From Numida meleagris (lineage: Eukaryota; Chordata; Aves; Galliformes; Numididae): a DNA stretch of 64,000 nucleotides. Positions 11,101-34,825 of this stretch are shown piece by piece; within the stretch, counting starts at the first letter, position 1; every line of letters starts with the position of its first letter. The translations under genes and the position numbers were made by a program. Below the pieces are notes generated by a model. The model had not been told where the DNA came from. It did no database searches and saw nothing but the letters and a program-made list of their open reading frames with translations. The stretch is taken from NCBI RefSeq assembly GCF_002078875.1, contig NC_034412.1, positions 8,265,230 to 8,329,229 on the forward strand, in the 5' to 3' direction.

Positions 11101-14100
11101 TGGGAGGTTGTGGCGGGGGGTTGTGCAAGGATGTGGGGTTGCAAAGGGGTGGATCTGGGGAGCAGTGGGCACAGCCCCATGTCCAGCCACTCCCCTGAAG
11201 CCCCAACCCCTCTGCCATGCCCAGAGTCCCCTTGGGTACCACTGCGGGTCCGCATCCTGCACCAGGGCCGGACACTGCGCGAGGTCCATGCCAACATCAC
11301 TATGGAGGTACAGCCATTCCCATCCCCATTCCCCGGGTATTTCCCCACCTACCTCACCAGTGCCAATCTGTAGCACTGTGCCCCCAGGACCCCGACTTCG
11401 CGGAGGTGCTGAGCGACCTGTCTGCCCATGAGCTGCAGTGGTTGGCGCAGGGGCAGCTCCGCATCGTGGCTGACACCGAGGGCCGGCACCCGCGCCAGTT
11501 GGAGGGCACCATTACCACCCGCCGCAGCTGTGACAGTGAGCAGGGCACAGCAGGGTGCTGGGGTGGCATTGCCCCCACCCCATCCTCACCCTTTTCTCTG
11601 CTCTCTGTGCCCGGGTGCAGCCATCCAAAGCGTGCTGTGTGGCGCAGATGCATTGCAGCCCACCAAGACAGGGGCGGTGGGCTCAGCCAAGCTGGCGCTG
11701 CATGAGAACGGCACGCTGGAATACCAGGTAATGGGGACAGGCACGGCGCTGGGCACGGTGCTGCACCCCACAGGTCACCGTATTGCTGCCCATCCTTGCC
11801 CTGCCCGCAGGTGCGGGTGGTGGGCACGGCCAGCGAGGTGGTGGGTGTCACACTGGAGACCAAACCGCGGCGGAAGAACAAGAGGAACGTCCTTTTCGAC
11901 ATGACACCCAGCTATAGGGACGGGCTGGTGAGCACTGGTGGCACAGCACGGGGTTGGCACGGGCACAGTGGGCACAACCCCATGTGTGTGTTCTCCCCGC
12001 CCCATGCCAGGCTCAGGGAGTGTGGCACAGCCCCAGCGCCCGCGATGCACACATGCTGCTGCAGAACGAGCTCTTCCTCAACGTGGCCACCAAGGACTGG
12101 GCAGAGGGCGAGCTGCGGGGCCAGGTCATCTCCCTGCCCTACAGCGGGCTCCTGGCGCGCTACACAGGTACACAGGGGGGGTGATGGGGAGCAGCCGGGC
12201 AGCCCCCCACCCGTCACCTCCCACCGCCCCTCTCTGTGCACAGAGATGCCGGTGCCACTGGCGGGGCAGCTGGTGTCCCCCCCAGTGAACAGCGGGGCCG
12301 GGGGCCACGCGTGGCTGTCGCTGGACGAGCACTGCCACCTGCACTATGAGATCGCGGTGGCGGGGCTGGGCCGCCCAGCCGATGGCACAGTCAGTGCACA
12401 GCTGCACGGCGTGGCCGAGCTGGGTGAGATGGGTGCACGGCCACACCTGCACAAGCGGATGCTCAAGGGGTTCTATGGCACTGAGGTGAGGAGGGCGTAC
12501 GGCAGGGACTCCCACGGTGTCACTGCAGGGTTCAGGACAGTGCTCACGTCCCCATGTCCCCCTCGTCCTGCAGGCTCAGGGAGTGGTAAAGGACCTGGAT
12601 GCTGAGCTGCTGCAGCACCTGGCACAGGGCACCGCGTTCTTGCAAGTCAGCACCAAAGCGCACCCACGTGGGGAGATGCGGGGATGGGTAGGTGTCCCCG
12701 GCGTATCCCCAGGGGTTGGCACTGGGAAGGGGACAGCATGGGGATACGTGTGCCCATGGCCATGTACTCTGCCAGCTATGGTGCCACCAGCCACAGGTGC
12801 ACCCAAGTGGCATGCCCAGTGTGGTGCTCATGGTGCCAACCCACTGCCGCCCTCCAGGTGCACATCCCCAACCGCTGCCAGGCAGGGGGGGGCCGCCTGT
12901 CCACTGGGGAGGCCGAGCTCTCTGAGGGCCCGAAGGGCAGGGACCTGGAGCAGCTGAAGAAGGACCCCAACTCCTGCTTCTTTGAGGGGCAGCACCGCGC
13001 GCATGGCACCCGCTGGGCACCTGACTATGACAAGAAGTGCTCCATCTGCAGCTGCCAGGTATGGGGATATAGGAGTGAGCTTGGGGTGGCCCCACTGATG
13101 GTGGATCCTTCAGTGAGCTACGTGCCTGCTGTTCCCAGAAGCGCACGGTGATCTGCGACCCCATCCTGTGCCAGCCCCTCAACTGTACCCGCCAAGTGCA
13201 CCCCGAGGAGCTGTGTTGCCCCATCTGTGAAGGTGCGGGGGCACGAGGAGCTCCTGGGGGGGTGTGGGGCAGAAAGGGGAGGCTGTGGGCAGCGTCTCCA
13301 TGGGTACAAGGTGGGGGTCCCACTCTGGCACTCTGAGCATGCCCTCCCTGATCCCTGCAGAGAAGAAGACAGAGCAGGAGGAGCTGAAGCTGGAACGGGC
13401 ACGGGACAGCAGCGAGGGTGAGTCCCCTGGGTGCAGGCTGAGGGCACCGCAGCTGCCATGGACGCCGTGCCCACCTCCCTCCCTTTCAGGCTGCTACTTC
13501 GATGGGGACAAGACGTGGCGAGGCTCTGGCACCCGCTGGCACCCTGTTGTGCCTCCCTTCGGCCTCATCAAATGTGCCATCTGCACCTGCAAGGTGAGTG
13601 CTGGGGGTCTCAAAGCAAGGGAGTTCCGGTACCCCCCCTGAACCCTGTGCACGCTCCCCACAGGGCACCACGGGTGAAGTGCACTGCGAGAAGGTGCAGT
13701 GCCCGCGCCTCACCTGTGCCAACCCGGTGCGCGCCAGCCCCTCCGACTGCTGCAAGCAGTGCCCAGGTACGTGCAGCCTGTTCCTCCCTTTTCCCTGGTG
13801 CCACCCACACCCTGTGGGCACACAGCCTCCCTGTGCCTTCTCCACAGCCCCTGAGAAGAGCGTCCCCGAGCTGGCCGATGGCATGCAGGCGGATGGACCC
13901 CGTGCGTGCCGCTTTGGGCGCCGCTGGTACCTCAACAACGAGAGCTGGCACCCCTCGGTGCCGCCCTTTGGAGAGATGAAGTGCATCCTGTGCTGGTGTG
14001 TGGTGAGTGTGCTGGGCGTGCAGAGATGCCCTGTGCCACCTCGAGCACTTTGGGGACGGGTGGGCACCGAGCTGGGCTGGCGATGTGGGTACCCCCATGT

Positions 14101-14373
14101 CCCAGCCCTGCTTGTGCTCTGCAGTCGGGAGAGACGCATTGCCAGCGCCAGGAGTGCCCACCAGGTGCCTGTGCCAACCCCACCAGGAGGGACAACCCCT
14201 GCTGTGCCAAGTGCCGCGGTGAGCGGGTGCTGCTGGGCACGGGCACCCCTTTGGGGACCAGCACCCACCTGCACACCCTCCATGCCTTCATTTCACCCCA
14301 TTTCCCCCCCGCAGCCCCAGATGCACCCCCAGAAAAGATACACGAAGCCACAGCAGAGGCATGGAGCCACTGA
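8103..14373 (+). CDS. CHRD: chordin, 23 coding exons, 939 aa
   Basis: Secreted BMP antagonist that dorsalises the embryo by binding BMP2/4/7 and is cut by tolloid proteases. Exons: 8103-8220, 8538-8641, 9129-9255, 9385-9531, 9603-9720, 10356-10452, 10534-10675, 10764-10895, 11225-11307, 11388-11535, 11621-11727, 11811-11927, 12011-12167, 12244-12485, 12574-12687, 12858-13058, 13139-13232, 13361-13417, 13490-13593, 13664-13766, 13848-14002, 14125-14218, 14315-14373. Phases close over 2820 bases. Signal peptide at residues 1-20; first cysteine-rich (VWC) domain about 41-116; four CHRD repeats about 160-680; three more VWC domains about 690-768, 788-837 and 860-920. Typical blocks are [31 protein letters not shown] and [14 protein letters not shown]. 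Human CHRD is 955 aa. The exon 3 acceptor could be 9129 or 9132. Exon 8 uses a weak donor (GTGCCG). Confidence 0.97.
9818..9981 (+). repeat. perfect 82-bp tandem duplication in CHRD intron 5
   Basis: Two identical head-to-tail copies, 9818-9899 and 9900-9981, each starting GGCGGGTGAAATTTGG. I found no mismatch between them. The first copy lies about 100 bp after the exon 5 donor. Confidence 0.95.
9982..10355 (+). other. CHRD intron 5, 3' part with AT-richer block
   Basis: No exon is seen. A block at about 10075-10170 is AT-richer than its surroundings and holds CCTTTGCATAGTAAAG and CTCCTAATTTACAG, resembling POU/homeodomain-type sites. It could be an intronic enhancer; only cross-species conservation would tell. 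Confidence 0.3.
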
Positions 14374-14755
14374 GCAGTGAGTGCAGCTCAAGAGCGCCGT
14401 GATGCTGGGTGGCCCTACGGAGCCCCATCGCCCCCTCCAGGGCTGGGCACAGGACACAGAGGAGCAGGGACGGGGAAGGCACCCCCTCTGGGCACTGCCA
14501 CAGTGCCAGGCCACCCTGGTAGCCAGCAGCAGGGCTGGGGGAGTCCCACACCACCAGAGTTGGGCGACCCCACACCCTCCCCCTGTGAGCTCCCGGCTGG
14601 TGGGCGCAGCAGGCACCGTGCCCGCCTTGTAAATAGTGTAAAATCCCTCTCACCCCCGTCTCGCTGTGCCCGCCCCACCTCGGCTGGACTCAGTGTGTAA
14701 TTTATAGGGACGGGGGTCCCGATGTATTTATTAAAGACAGAGATATTGCCCACTC
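14374..14755 (+). other. CHRD: CHRD 3' UTR with polyadenylation signal
   Basis: Follows the TGA at 14371-14373. ATTAAA at 14730-14735 after a TATTTA stretch is the likely poly(A) signal, with cleavage expected around 14750-14765. Confidence 0.7.
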
Positions 14756-14765
14756 CCCGCCTCTG

Positions 14766-16150
14766 TATCACACGTTCATGGGTACTGGTGCTGTTGGGTT
14801 TGGGGACACGCAGGCCATGTTGTTGGGGACATGGGGTCTTGGAGGCATGGGTTGTCTACATGGAATGGAGGGCTATAGGGTGGCACTGGAGGGGACCAGA
14901 GCAGGGCTGGGGTGGCCTTAAGCAGTGCCCATGGTTGAGGATGTGATGCCAGGGTGGGTACAGTGCTCTGAGCTCAGCACCCCCATTATGGCACAGAGAT
15001 GCCAGGGCTGGGTCCTAGGCCAGGGAAATTAACATTGGGCTCTGTTGGGATGGCACTGGGTGCACTGGCACAACAATGCTAGGTGGTATTAGCCTGTACT
15101 GGGACTGCACCAGGGTGACAATGGGTTGTACTGGCACTGGTGTCTTGACACCAGGGCCTGGCACCCGGGCATTAGGAGGATGACACTGGCGCATTTAGGG
15201 TGGGCATGGAGCCCTTGGTGCCAGCTGAGTGTCCCAGCCCCTGCGCGTGTGCCCATGCAGTGCCACGGCCAGCAGGGTGGCAGCGCCAGTGGTGACCTTG
15301 CGGCCAGTGGCCCGCTGGCAGCAGAGCATGTGTCCTGGCATGGGGCTCCCTCCGGATGCGTGGGGCAGTGCCAGGAGCTGACGCGTGAGGAGGGGACTCG
15401 GTGCCCAGGGAAACAATAAGTGGGGGGTTCATGTATCGCCTGCCCGCCGCAAACTGGTTCACGGCCGGCGATGAACCCTCCCAGGCTGGTGCAGGGCAAA
15501 CCCCAGCCCCGTCCCTGGCCATTGTCACCCACCCTTGGGGGTGCCAGCGTCAAAGCGGAGGGCGGCACCCGGGCAGCGCGAACCAGCCCGTTCCTGGTCC
15601 CACACCACCAGCCCGGCAGTGCCACAGATCCATCTTCGCCGAGCGTGCCATGCTGTGCCAGCGGGGAGAGAGCGAGCTCGGTCCTTCCCACTGCCCCACT
15701 TGCTCCTGAGACCTTCACGGTGGTGAGACGGAGATGCCAGCAGCCCCAGAGGGAGAGCAGCCGCTGTGCCATGCCACAGAGTTTCGCCCCAGGAGTACCG
15801 GTGCCAAGCTGTGCTCCTGCGACCCGGCAGAGAGAGCTGAGCCGCTGCTGCCCGGCAGTGAAGAGCATGGTCTGGGACCCCATCCTGGCGCTGGCAGTGC
15901 CACGGTAAGGGCATTCTTCAGGCATCTCCGATGGGCCCCCGTGGTGCCAGGGTGCCCGCAACATGTGCGCCTCCCTGGTTCCCCTGTTTCCTTGCTGGCG
16001 GTGCCAACACATTGGGCACTCCACTCCCTAACCCTGACCCTACAGCTGGGCGTGGGCACGGTGGTCTCTGCTCAAACCCCAAACCCTGCAACAAGGCTGC
16101 TGCCTGCCCCTACCAGCTGCCCGTGGACGGAAACACGTGTCCCCAGGGCA
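14766..16150. other. CHRD-CLCN2 intergenic region
   Basis: About 1.4 kb with no supported gene. POLR2H, which lies next to CLCN2 in human, is not here in any frame. A 311-codon minus open frame (15089-16024) has no recognisable domain and is treated as chance. Confidence 0.7.
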
Positions 16151-16371
16151 ACCCCGGCCGGAGGGTTCTGAGCGACCCCCGCCCCGCGTCCGCTCGGTCC
16201 GTGCCCGGTGCCGGTGCCGGGCGCCGCCGTCGGAGCTGCGGAGGCGGAGCGCGGCCGGGCCCTCCCTCGGGCAGTGCCCCGGGTCCGCCCCGCACGGCCC
16301 CGGGCGGAGCTGCTGCCGCCGCGGGCACCGGCACCGGCACGGCCAGGAGCACCGGGAGCACCGGGAGCGCC
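16150..16371 (+). promoter_or_regulatory. CLCN2 CpG-island promoter / 5' UTR
   Basis: Dense CpG with repeated GGTGCCGGTGCCGG and CCGGGAGCAC units leading directly into the CLCN2 start codon at 16372. No TATA box is seen, as usual for such promoters. Confidence 0.6.
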
Positions 16372-26103
<9,732 letters not shown>

Positions 26104-26475
26104 CGGTGACACTGGACCCCTACCCTGTATCAGGGGTGCAGCAGGGGCACCCTATGGGGGACACGGGCATCCTCCTTTCAGTGCCATGGGGTGGCCAGGT
26201 GCCCCCTCAACCTGCCCATGCCCCAGGGCTCCCCCTGTCGCTACCTCTGCCCCCTCCCAGCCCCATGGCCCCCCAGCACAGCCACAGCCCCCATGGGCAC
26301 CCCAGTGTCCCCACGCATGGGGCAGAAGGACACTGGGTTGAGGGACAAGGGGATTAGAGTGGTCATCCATTTTCAGTGCCAGGAATGGGGACCCTGCAAC
26401 CTCTCCACTGTGCATCCCCCTATGTAAATACAGAGATTTTTATATTAATTTAATAAAAGAACTTTATAAACAGCC
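26104..26475 (+). terminator. CLCN2: CLCN2 3' UTR and polyadenylation signal
   Basis: AATAAA at 26452-26457 in an AT-rich patch follows the TGA at 26101-26103. The same patch carries ATTAAA on the minus strand (26449-26454), usable by the convergent heat-shock gene. Confidence 0.8.
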
Positions 26476-26532
26476 ACCTTGCCAGAGCACGGAGGTGGGC
26501 AGGGGACACCGAGCCCCATGGCATGGTCACCA

Positions 26533-27701
26533 TCACTGTCCCCGTGCCGTCCCCGCGCCCAATGTTGCCTCACTGCGGTACAGAGGCTGTGGCATCTCAC
26601 CAGGATGGGCACCGGCACGGCGCCGGGCTGTGATGACCAACATGCCAGCATCGGTCAGGGCACAGCTCACCGACAGTGGGTCCGTGTCCTCAGGCAGCCG
26701 GCACTGGTGGCTGAAGGTGTCGCACACCGTGCCATCCTCTGCCACCTGCATGGCACATTGACATAAAATGGTCACGCGTGGTGAGTAGGCAGCAGGCTGC
26801 TTCCCAGTTAGCTCAGTGCAAGTGATGGTATTTGGGGAGGGAGGGGGAATCCTCACCTTCTCAGCCCAGATGGCGACGTGGCCATTGGAGGTGGTCACCA
26901 CAACGTCAGGGGGATCGAACTGGCTGACGTTGGCCACCACCTGGTAGGTGTCACCTTGCACCTGCACCCATGTGCCCAGGGTGTAGGGGCACATGGCACC
27001 CGGGGACCCTGCGGGGATTGGGAATAGGGGTGTGGGGCACAGCATGCAGAGGGTGGGGGACTGGGGGTGCAGAAGGGACTGGGAGGGAACTGGGGTTTGG
27101 AATCATTGTGGGGACATCAGGGAGAAGGGGGGTATGGGGAGGGAGGATGGAGTGGCCTGAGAACAGGGGGTCACATAGGGGATGGCCAGGAAAGTCTGGG
27201 GAAAGAAGGCTCGGGGGGGGGGGGGGGGGGGAGGCATGGATTGGAGTTGTTGGGAGGGCTCTGGAAGGAGGAATGGGAGCATTTGGGTCACCTTGAGGAT
27301 CTGGGTACATAGGGTTTGGGGGGACATGAGAGAACCCAGGAAGAATAAGGTTGGGGGAGAAAGAGACATGGGGGTATGTGGGGGCACTGGGAGGCTCCAT
27401 AAGGTTTAGGGATGGGAGAACAGGGGACACCGTGAGCCTGGGGACCCTGGGGAGCCCTTGAGGGGACTCCACAGAGTGGGGGATGCAGGACAGTCCACGG
27501 GGCACTCAGGTTGGCAGTGCCTGGGCACAGGGCAGGAGGGTGCATTTTGGGGTCCCCCACCCCACACCTCATACCTGGGTACCCGAAGGTGTCGTAGTGG
27601 TACCGCTCCCCCTCGAAGCGGGGCTCGCCGGCACCCAGCCCCTGGCTGTAGGTGCTGATGTGCTCAGCATGGTACGTAGCGGCCGAGCTGAGCGATGCCA
27701 T
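26533..27701 (-). CDS. HSPB7-like small heat-shock protein, 3 exons, 163 aa
   Basis: Alpha-crystallin-domain chaperone of the HSPB7 (cvHSP) branch. Exons: 27575-27701, 26857-27008, 26533-26745; phases 1 and 0 close over 492 bases. The domain spans about residues 45-120 and matches HSPB7 in characteristic blocks: DPPDVVVTTSNGHVAIWAEK, DGTVCDTFSHQCRLPED and the closing MLVITARRR. As in HSPB7, an intron splits the domain after AEK. Human HSPB7 is 170 aa. The N terminus (MASLSSAATYHAEH) is Ser-rich but has no long Ser run, and no C-terminal I-x-I motif is seen. An in-frame ATG 45 bases upstream (27746) is possible, but 27701 looks more likely. The gene is convergent with CLCN2 and just downstream of FAM131A. 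Client proteins and tissue are unknown from sequence. Confidence 0.88.
27009..27574 (-). other. intron 1 of the HSPB7-like gene, with G19 run
   Basis: G-rich on the plus strand, with an unbroken run of 19 G at 27213-27231 and many GGGGA units. The transcribed RNA would be C-rich here. No other feature is seen. Confidence 0.7.
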
Positions 27702-27950
27702 GTCACCGCACCACTGCCACCACCCAGCCTGTCCCCAGTACCCCACGCAAGGCAGGGGGATGGCCAGGCGCCTGCTGCTGCATGCCCATAATTAGCCCGG
27801 TAGCCCGGCCAGGAATGCAAGATAACAGCCGAGGCCTCTCTATCACCCTATGGGGGGGACACGTGGGGGACACTGCTGTCACCGCCATCCTGCCACCCCA
27901 CCAGGGCCCCTCTCCTGCAAGGAGACGCAGCCGTGCAGCGCTCACACCAC
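27702..27950 (-). promoter_or_regulatory. 5' flank of HSPB7-like gene
   Basis: Only about 250 bp separate its start codon from the FAM131A poly(A) signal, so its promoter must be compact or lie within the FAM131A 3' UTR. A possible minus-strand core element is not obvious. CTTGCATTCCTGGCC reads on the minus strand near 27810. Confidence 0.3.
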
Positions 27951-27954
27951 TGAT

Positions 27955-29050
27955 TTTATTGGAGGGCGGGTGGGATGGAGGCAGGGGCAGGGGCACCCCA
28001 GCACGGGGCAGATCTCGGCACCCCATGGGGATGTACCCATGTGCACATACCCCCCTCAGAGGTGCATGCACATGCACACCCCTTTCTCCCCCTCCCACTG
28101 TGAGTTTTGGGGCCAGGATCCCTGGGTCTTGCTCTGGGTGGCCGATGTCCCCATACACAGCGGTGGCACAGGGGTCAGGTGGCAGGGAGCCCCTCACCAC
28201 AGCATCAGGCCCCCCTGGCAGCTTGGTCATGCAGAGGTGGGGGCCCCATGATGGGAACAGGGTGGCACAGGGTGGAGGTGGGGGTGTGTGGCAGCGTGGG
28301 AGCAAAGGGCACAGGGGGGGTGCAGGGATGGGGGGGCTAGGGGTGGCATGCAGTGGGCAGACAGCCCCACAAGAACACGTGCCATGCAGGAAGGGAGGGT
28401 AAGCGTCAATGAAAATTGGCATTCCTTCCCCCGAAGAGCGTGCCTGGACAGCTGGGGATCCTGTACTGGGGTGTCACCCCTCCAGATACAATGAGGGGGG
28501 GGCAACCACCTCCGTGTAGGCACTTGGTTCCCTGCTAGGGGTGAGCAACTTGGGGTCAGGTACATCAGGGACAGGGACCTGTCACACACCCCCGGTTGGC
28601 CCACAGCAGACCTGGGGGGATCCCACCATGGGGCTGGTCAGGGGTTCTCCTACCGGGGGGGGTGTCCTGCCCTCCCCCCTCCCACCCACAGACTCCCCAT
28701 GTCAGCCCCCACATGCGTACAAAAGCATAGAAACCTCCATCACCACAGCACATCAGCACCCCCCGGCCCCCTCCTGAAGCCCATGCCCCAAGGCAGCAGT
28801 TCACAGTATAAAATTCATCGGGGAGCAAGGAGAAAAGCCTCTGTGCCCCAGTTCCCAACCCCAGCCCTGGTCCAGAGTGGGGGCACCGTGGATTTAGCCC
28901 AGAGAGGTTCAGCTGTGCCTACGGGGTGGGGGACTCAGCGCCCAAAAAGGGGTGGTGAGGGGATGCATGCGGACAGCCAGCCCCACAGCTTCGGGTCCCA
29001 TCAGTCCTGGGGGGCACGGTGCTGGGGAGAGGCAAGGTCCCTGCGGGGCA
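27955..29050 (-). terminator. FAM131A: FAM131A 3' UTR and polyadenylation signal
   Basis: AATAAA on the minus strand at 27955-27960 fits the end of a 1.1-kb 3' UTR that begins after the stop at 29051-29053. No coding signal is seen inside it. Confidence 0.65.
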
Positions 29051-32467
<3,417 letters not shown>

Positions 32468-33860
32468 GCTCCCGGGGGGGGCCCCGGTGCGGGCACTACC
32501 GCCGGCTCCGTGCCGTCCGCATCGCCCCCCGACCGCATGGGCGGCCCCAGGCGGTGCCCGCACCCCCCCGGGACGGTGACACCGGGCCCGGAGCCCCGAG
32601 CGATGCTGTGCGCCGGGTCGGTACCGGGCACGTCCAGAGACGTCACTGCTGGGGGAGGAAGAGGAGGGAGAGAGGGGAGGCGGGGAGACGGGGAGGAAGA
32701 GGAGGAGAGGAAGGAGGAGGAGGAAGGGAGGGAGAGGAAGGTTGAGAAGAAGGAGAGGAGCGGGGGGATGAAGGCAGATAGAGGATGGAGGAAGGGGGGG
32801 AGGAGGAAGAGGATGAGGGGGAGGAAGGAAGACAAGAAGAAGAGGAGGAGGAGGAGGATAGGAGGAAGGCCGGGCACCGCGGAGAGCGCCGTGCCAGCAC
32901 CGCGGACAGCGCCCGCCCCAGAGAGCAGCCCGGGTATCCCCCCCCAAGAAAGGCACAGAACAGGGGACCCTCTGGTATCACCACCCCCCAGAGCCAAGCT
33001 GGAGGCCGCACTGTGTGCCCCAAACCTCGAGCAGCCCCGCCGCAGGCAGAGGGCTGCTCACCCTGGAACCTACTGACAGCACTGCCCGGTGCCACCCCAG
33101 CCCAGGGACCTCAGCCTCCCAGGCAGGGGGTGTTCTATGGCCATGGCTCCCAGGAGCCCTGCTCAGCCGCTCCCTGCCAAATGCTTCCCAGCATTAAGTG
33201 CTGCCAGGGCTGCAGCTCAGCCAGATCAGCCTCTAATCTGGGGAACAGTCTCTGGTTAATTATTCTGGGCCCTCTAGGCAATGGCCAGGGTGACTCAGCA
33301 AGCAGCAGCCCAACAGCCAACACCAGCCCCAGATAGGGCCAACCCCACGCCAAGGGCCAGCCCTTCACCTCGACCCCAGTATGCCCCACAGGGACCTACA
33401 TCCCAGAGCCATCATCCAACCTTGCTTCCACATCTGCTGCAAGACTGCAAAGGGTGCAGAGAGAAAATCCCCCAAGATGGAAATTGTAGGAGTAGCCCAG
33501 TACCCCCCTTCCTCTCCTGCCATGGAACTGCCCCACACAGCCCCCCCCAGCTCCTGCCTCCTCCATGCCCACAGCCAAAGGGATACAAGGGGACAATTTC
33601 CCCATTCCCAAGCACCAACATTTTGGCACCAGGGCCTGTTCCACCTTGTGCCAGGTGAACAGCAGGGTCTGGGGACACAGAGGAACATCCAACCCTGGAG
33701 AGCTGAGCGCCCCATGCCCCCCTCCCAGCCCCAGGAGGGAGGTACCTACCGTCTGCCTTGGGGTGCCCCTCCCTGGGGCAGCCCCATGCCAGCCCAGGGG
33801 CAAGGGACAAGGGACAGGGGGCATAGGGCCAGGCGGCAACAGTGGCACACGGGGCATTAT
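32468..33860 (-). promoter_or_regulatory. FAM131A 5' flank, with 220-bp polypurine tract
   Basis: Upstream of the FAM131A start. 32500-32640 is CpG-rich. 32650-32870 is almost pure purine on the plus strand (GGAGGAAGAGGA-like), that is, polypyrimidine on the coding strand. 32880-33860, between FAM131A and the EIF4G1 3' end, has no supported gene. Confidence 0.55.
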
Positions 33861-33869
33861 TTAGCAATG

Positions 33870-34825
33870 TTCTTTTATTTCCAGTTTTAAGGTGAAAAGA
33901 TGCCTTTAAATCTTCAATTAAATACTCCATAAAGAAAAAAAAAAAAAAAGCAAAAAAAAATTATTTACAAATTCACGTGACCAGTTATTGAATCCTTGTT
34001 TTAATAATTACACGTGCGGCTCGTCACATCCGGTGCTCTATAAATACAGGGGACGCGGATGCGGGGCCGCCCCGTCACTTTGCCCAATTGTGGCCTTAAA
34101 CGTTTGGGGTGGGGAGGATGGGGGCCCTAGGGGGAGGACGGGGACTCAGCCTGGCCCAGAAAGAAAGGGTCACACGTTTCCCCCCCCGCTCCCCCCCCCG
34201 CACCCTCCCCAGGTGTCATAGCAGGAGCTGGGGGGGAATGATTTATATTTAAAATAAAAAAACCATAGGGAGGACTCCAGGCAGTGATGGGGGAATAGAG
34301 AGAGGGACAGGGGAGGGGGAGAAATCACGCTCCTGTCCCCAACCCAAATTTAATAAGTTTATATATATATATCTCTCTATATTTCAGCAAGGAGGGGGGG
34401 GGAGGAGGAAGAGGAGGGGGGAGAGGAGGGGACACATCATCCCCATCTCATCCCCCCTCCCCATGACATAAGCCTGGGGGGCTCAGCCCCCGCTCCCGGT
34501 GACACAGGGTGCTGTGCTGGGAGTGGGGACAGAAGGGGCCTGGAGCAGACCCACAGCGACAGCCGCCTCCATCAGCATCCATTTATTATCATCGTGACAA
34601 ACCAGTACAGGCCTGGCCAACAGAACCGGGGCAGGGGAGGAGGGAGAGGAGAAATAAAAAGAGAGGGGGGTGCTGCTGGGGGCACAGCAGGTCCCTTGGC
34701 CCCGGCATGAGCAAGTCCAGGGGGCCAAGGCTGGGAGGGGATGGAGTCGCACCCCAGGGTGTCCCATGCTCTCCCCCCTTCCTCCTCCTCCTCCTCCTCC
34801 TCCTCCTCCTCCTCCTCACAGCTGC
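33870..34825 (-). terminator. EIF4G1: EIF4G1 3' UTR with polyadenylation signal
   Basis: AATAAA on the minus strand at 33874-33879 lies in an AT-rich zone that also has A-runs (33933-33960) and a (TA)n microsatellite (34358-34372). A (GGA)n repeat, read on the minus strand, sits at 34781-34816, ten bases after the stop codon. Confidence 0.7.

Noticed and set aside
15089..16024. 311-codon minus-strand frame between CHRD and CLCN2
   Set aside because: No domain or splice logic; the composition explains it. It is not POLR2H.
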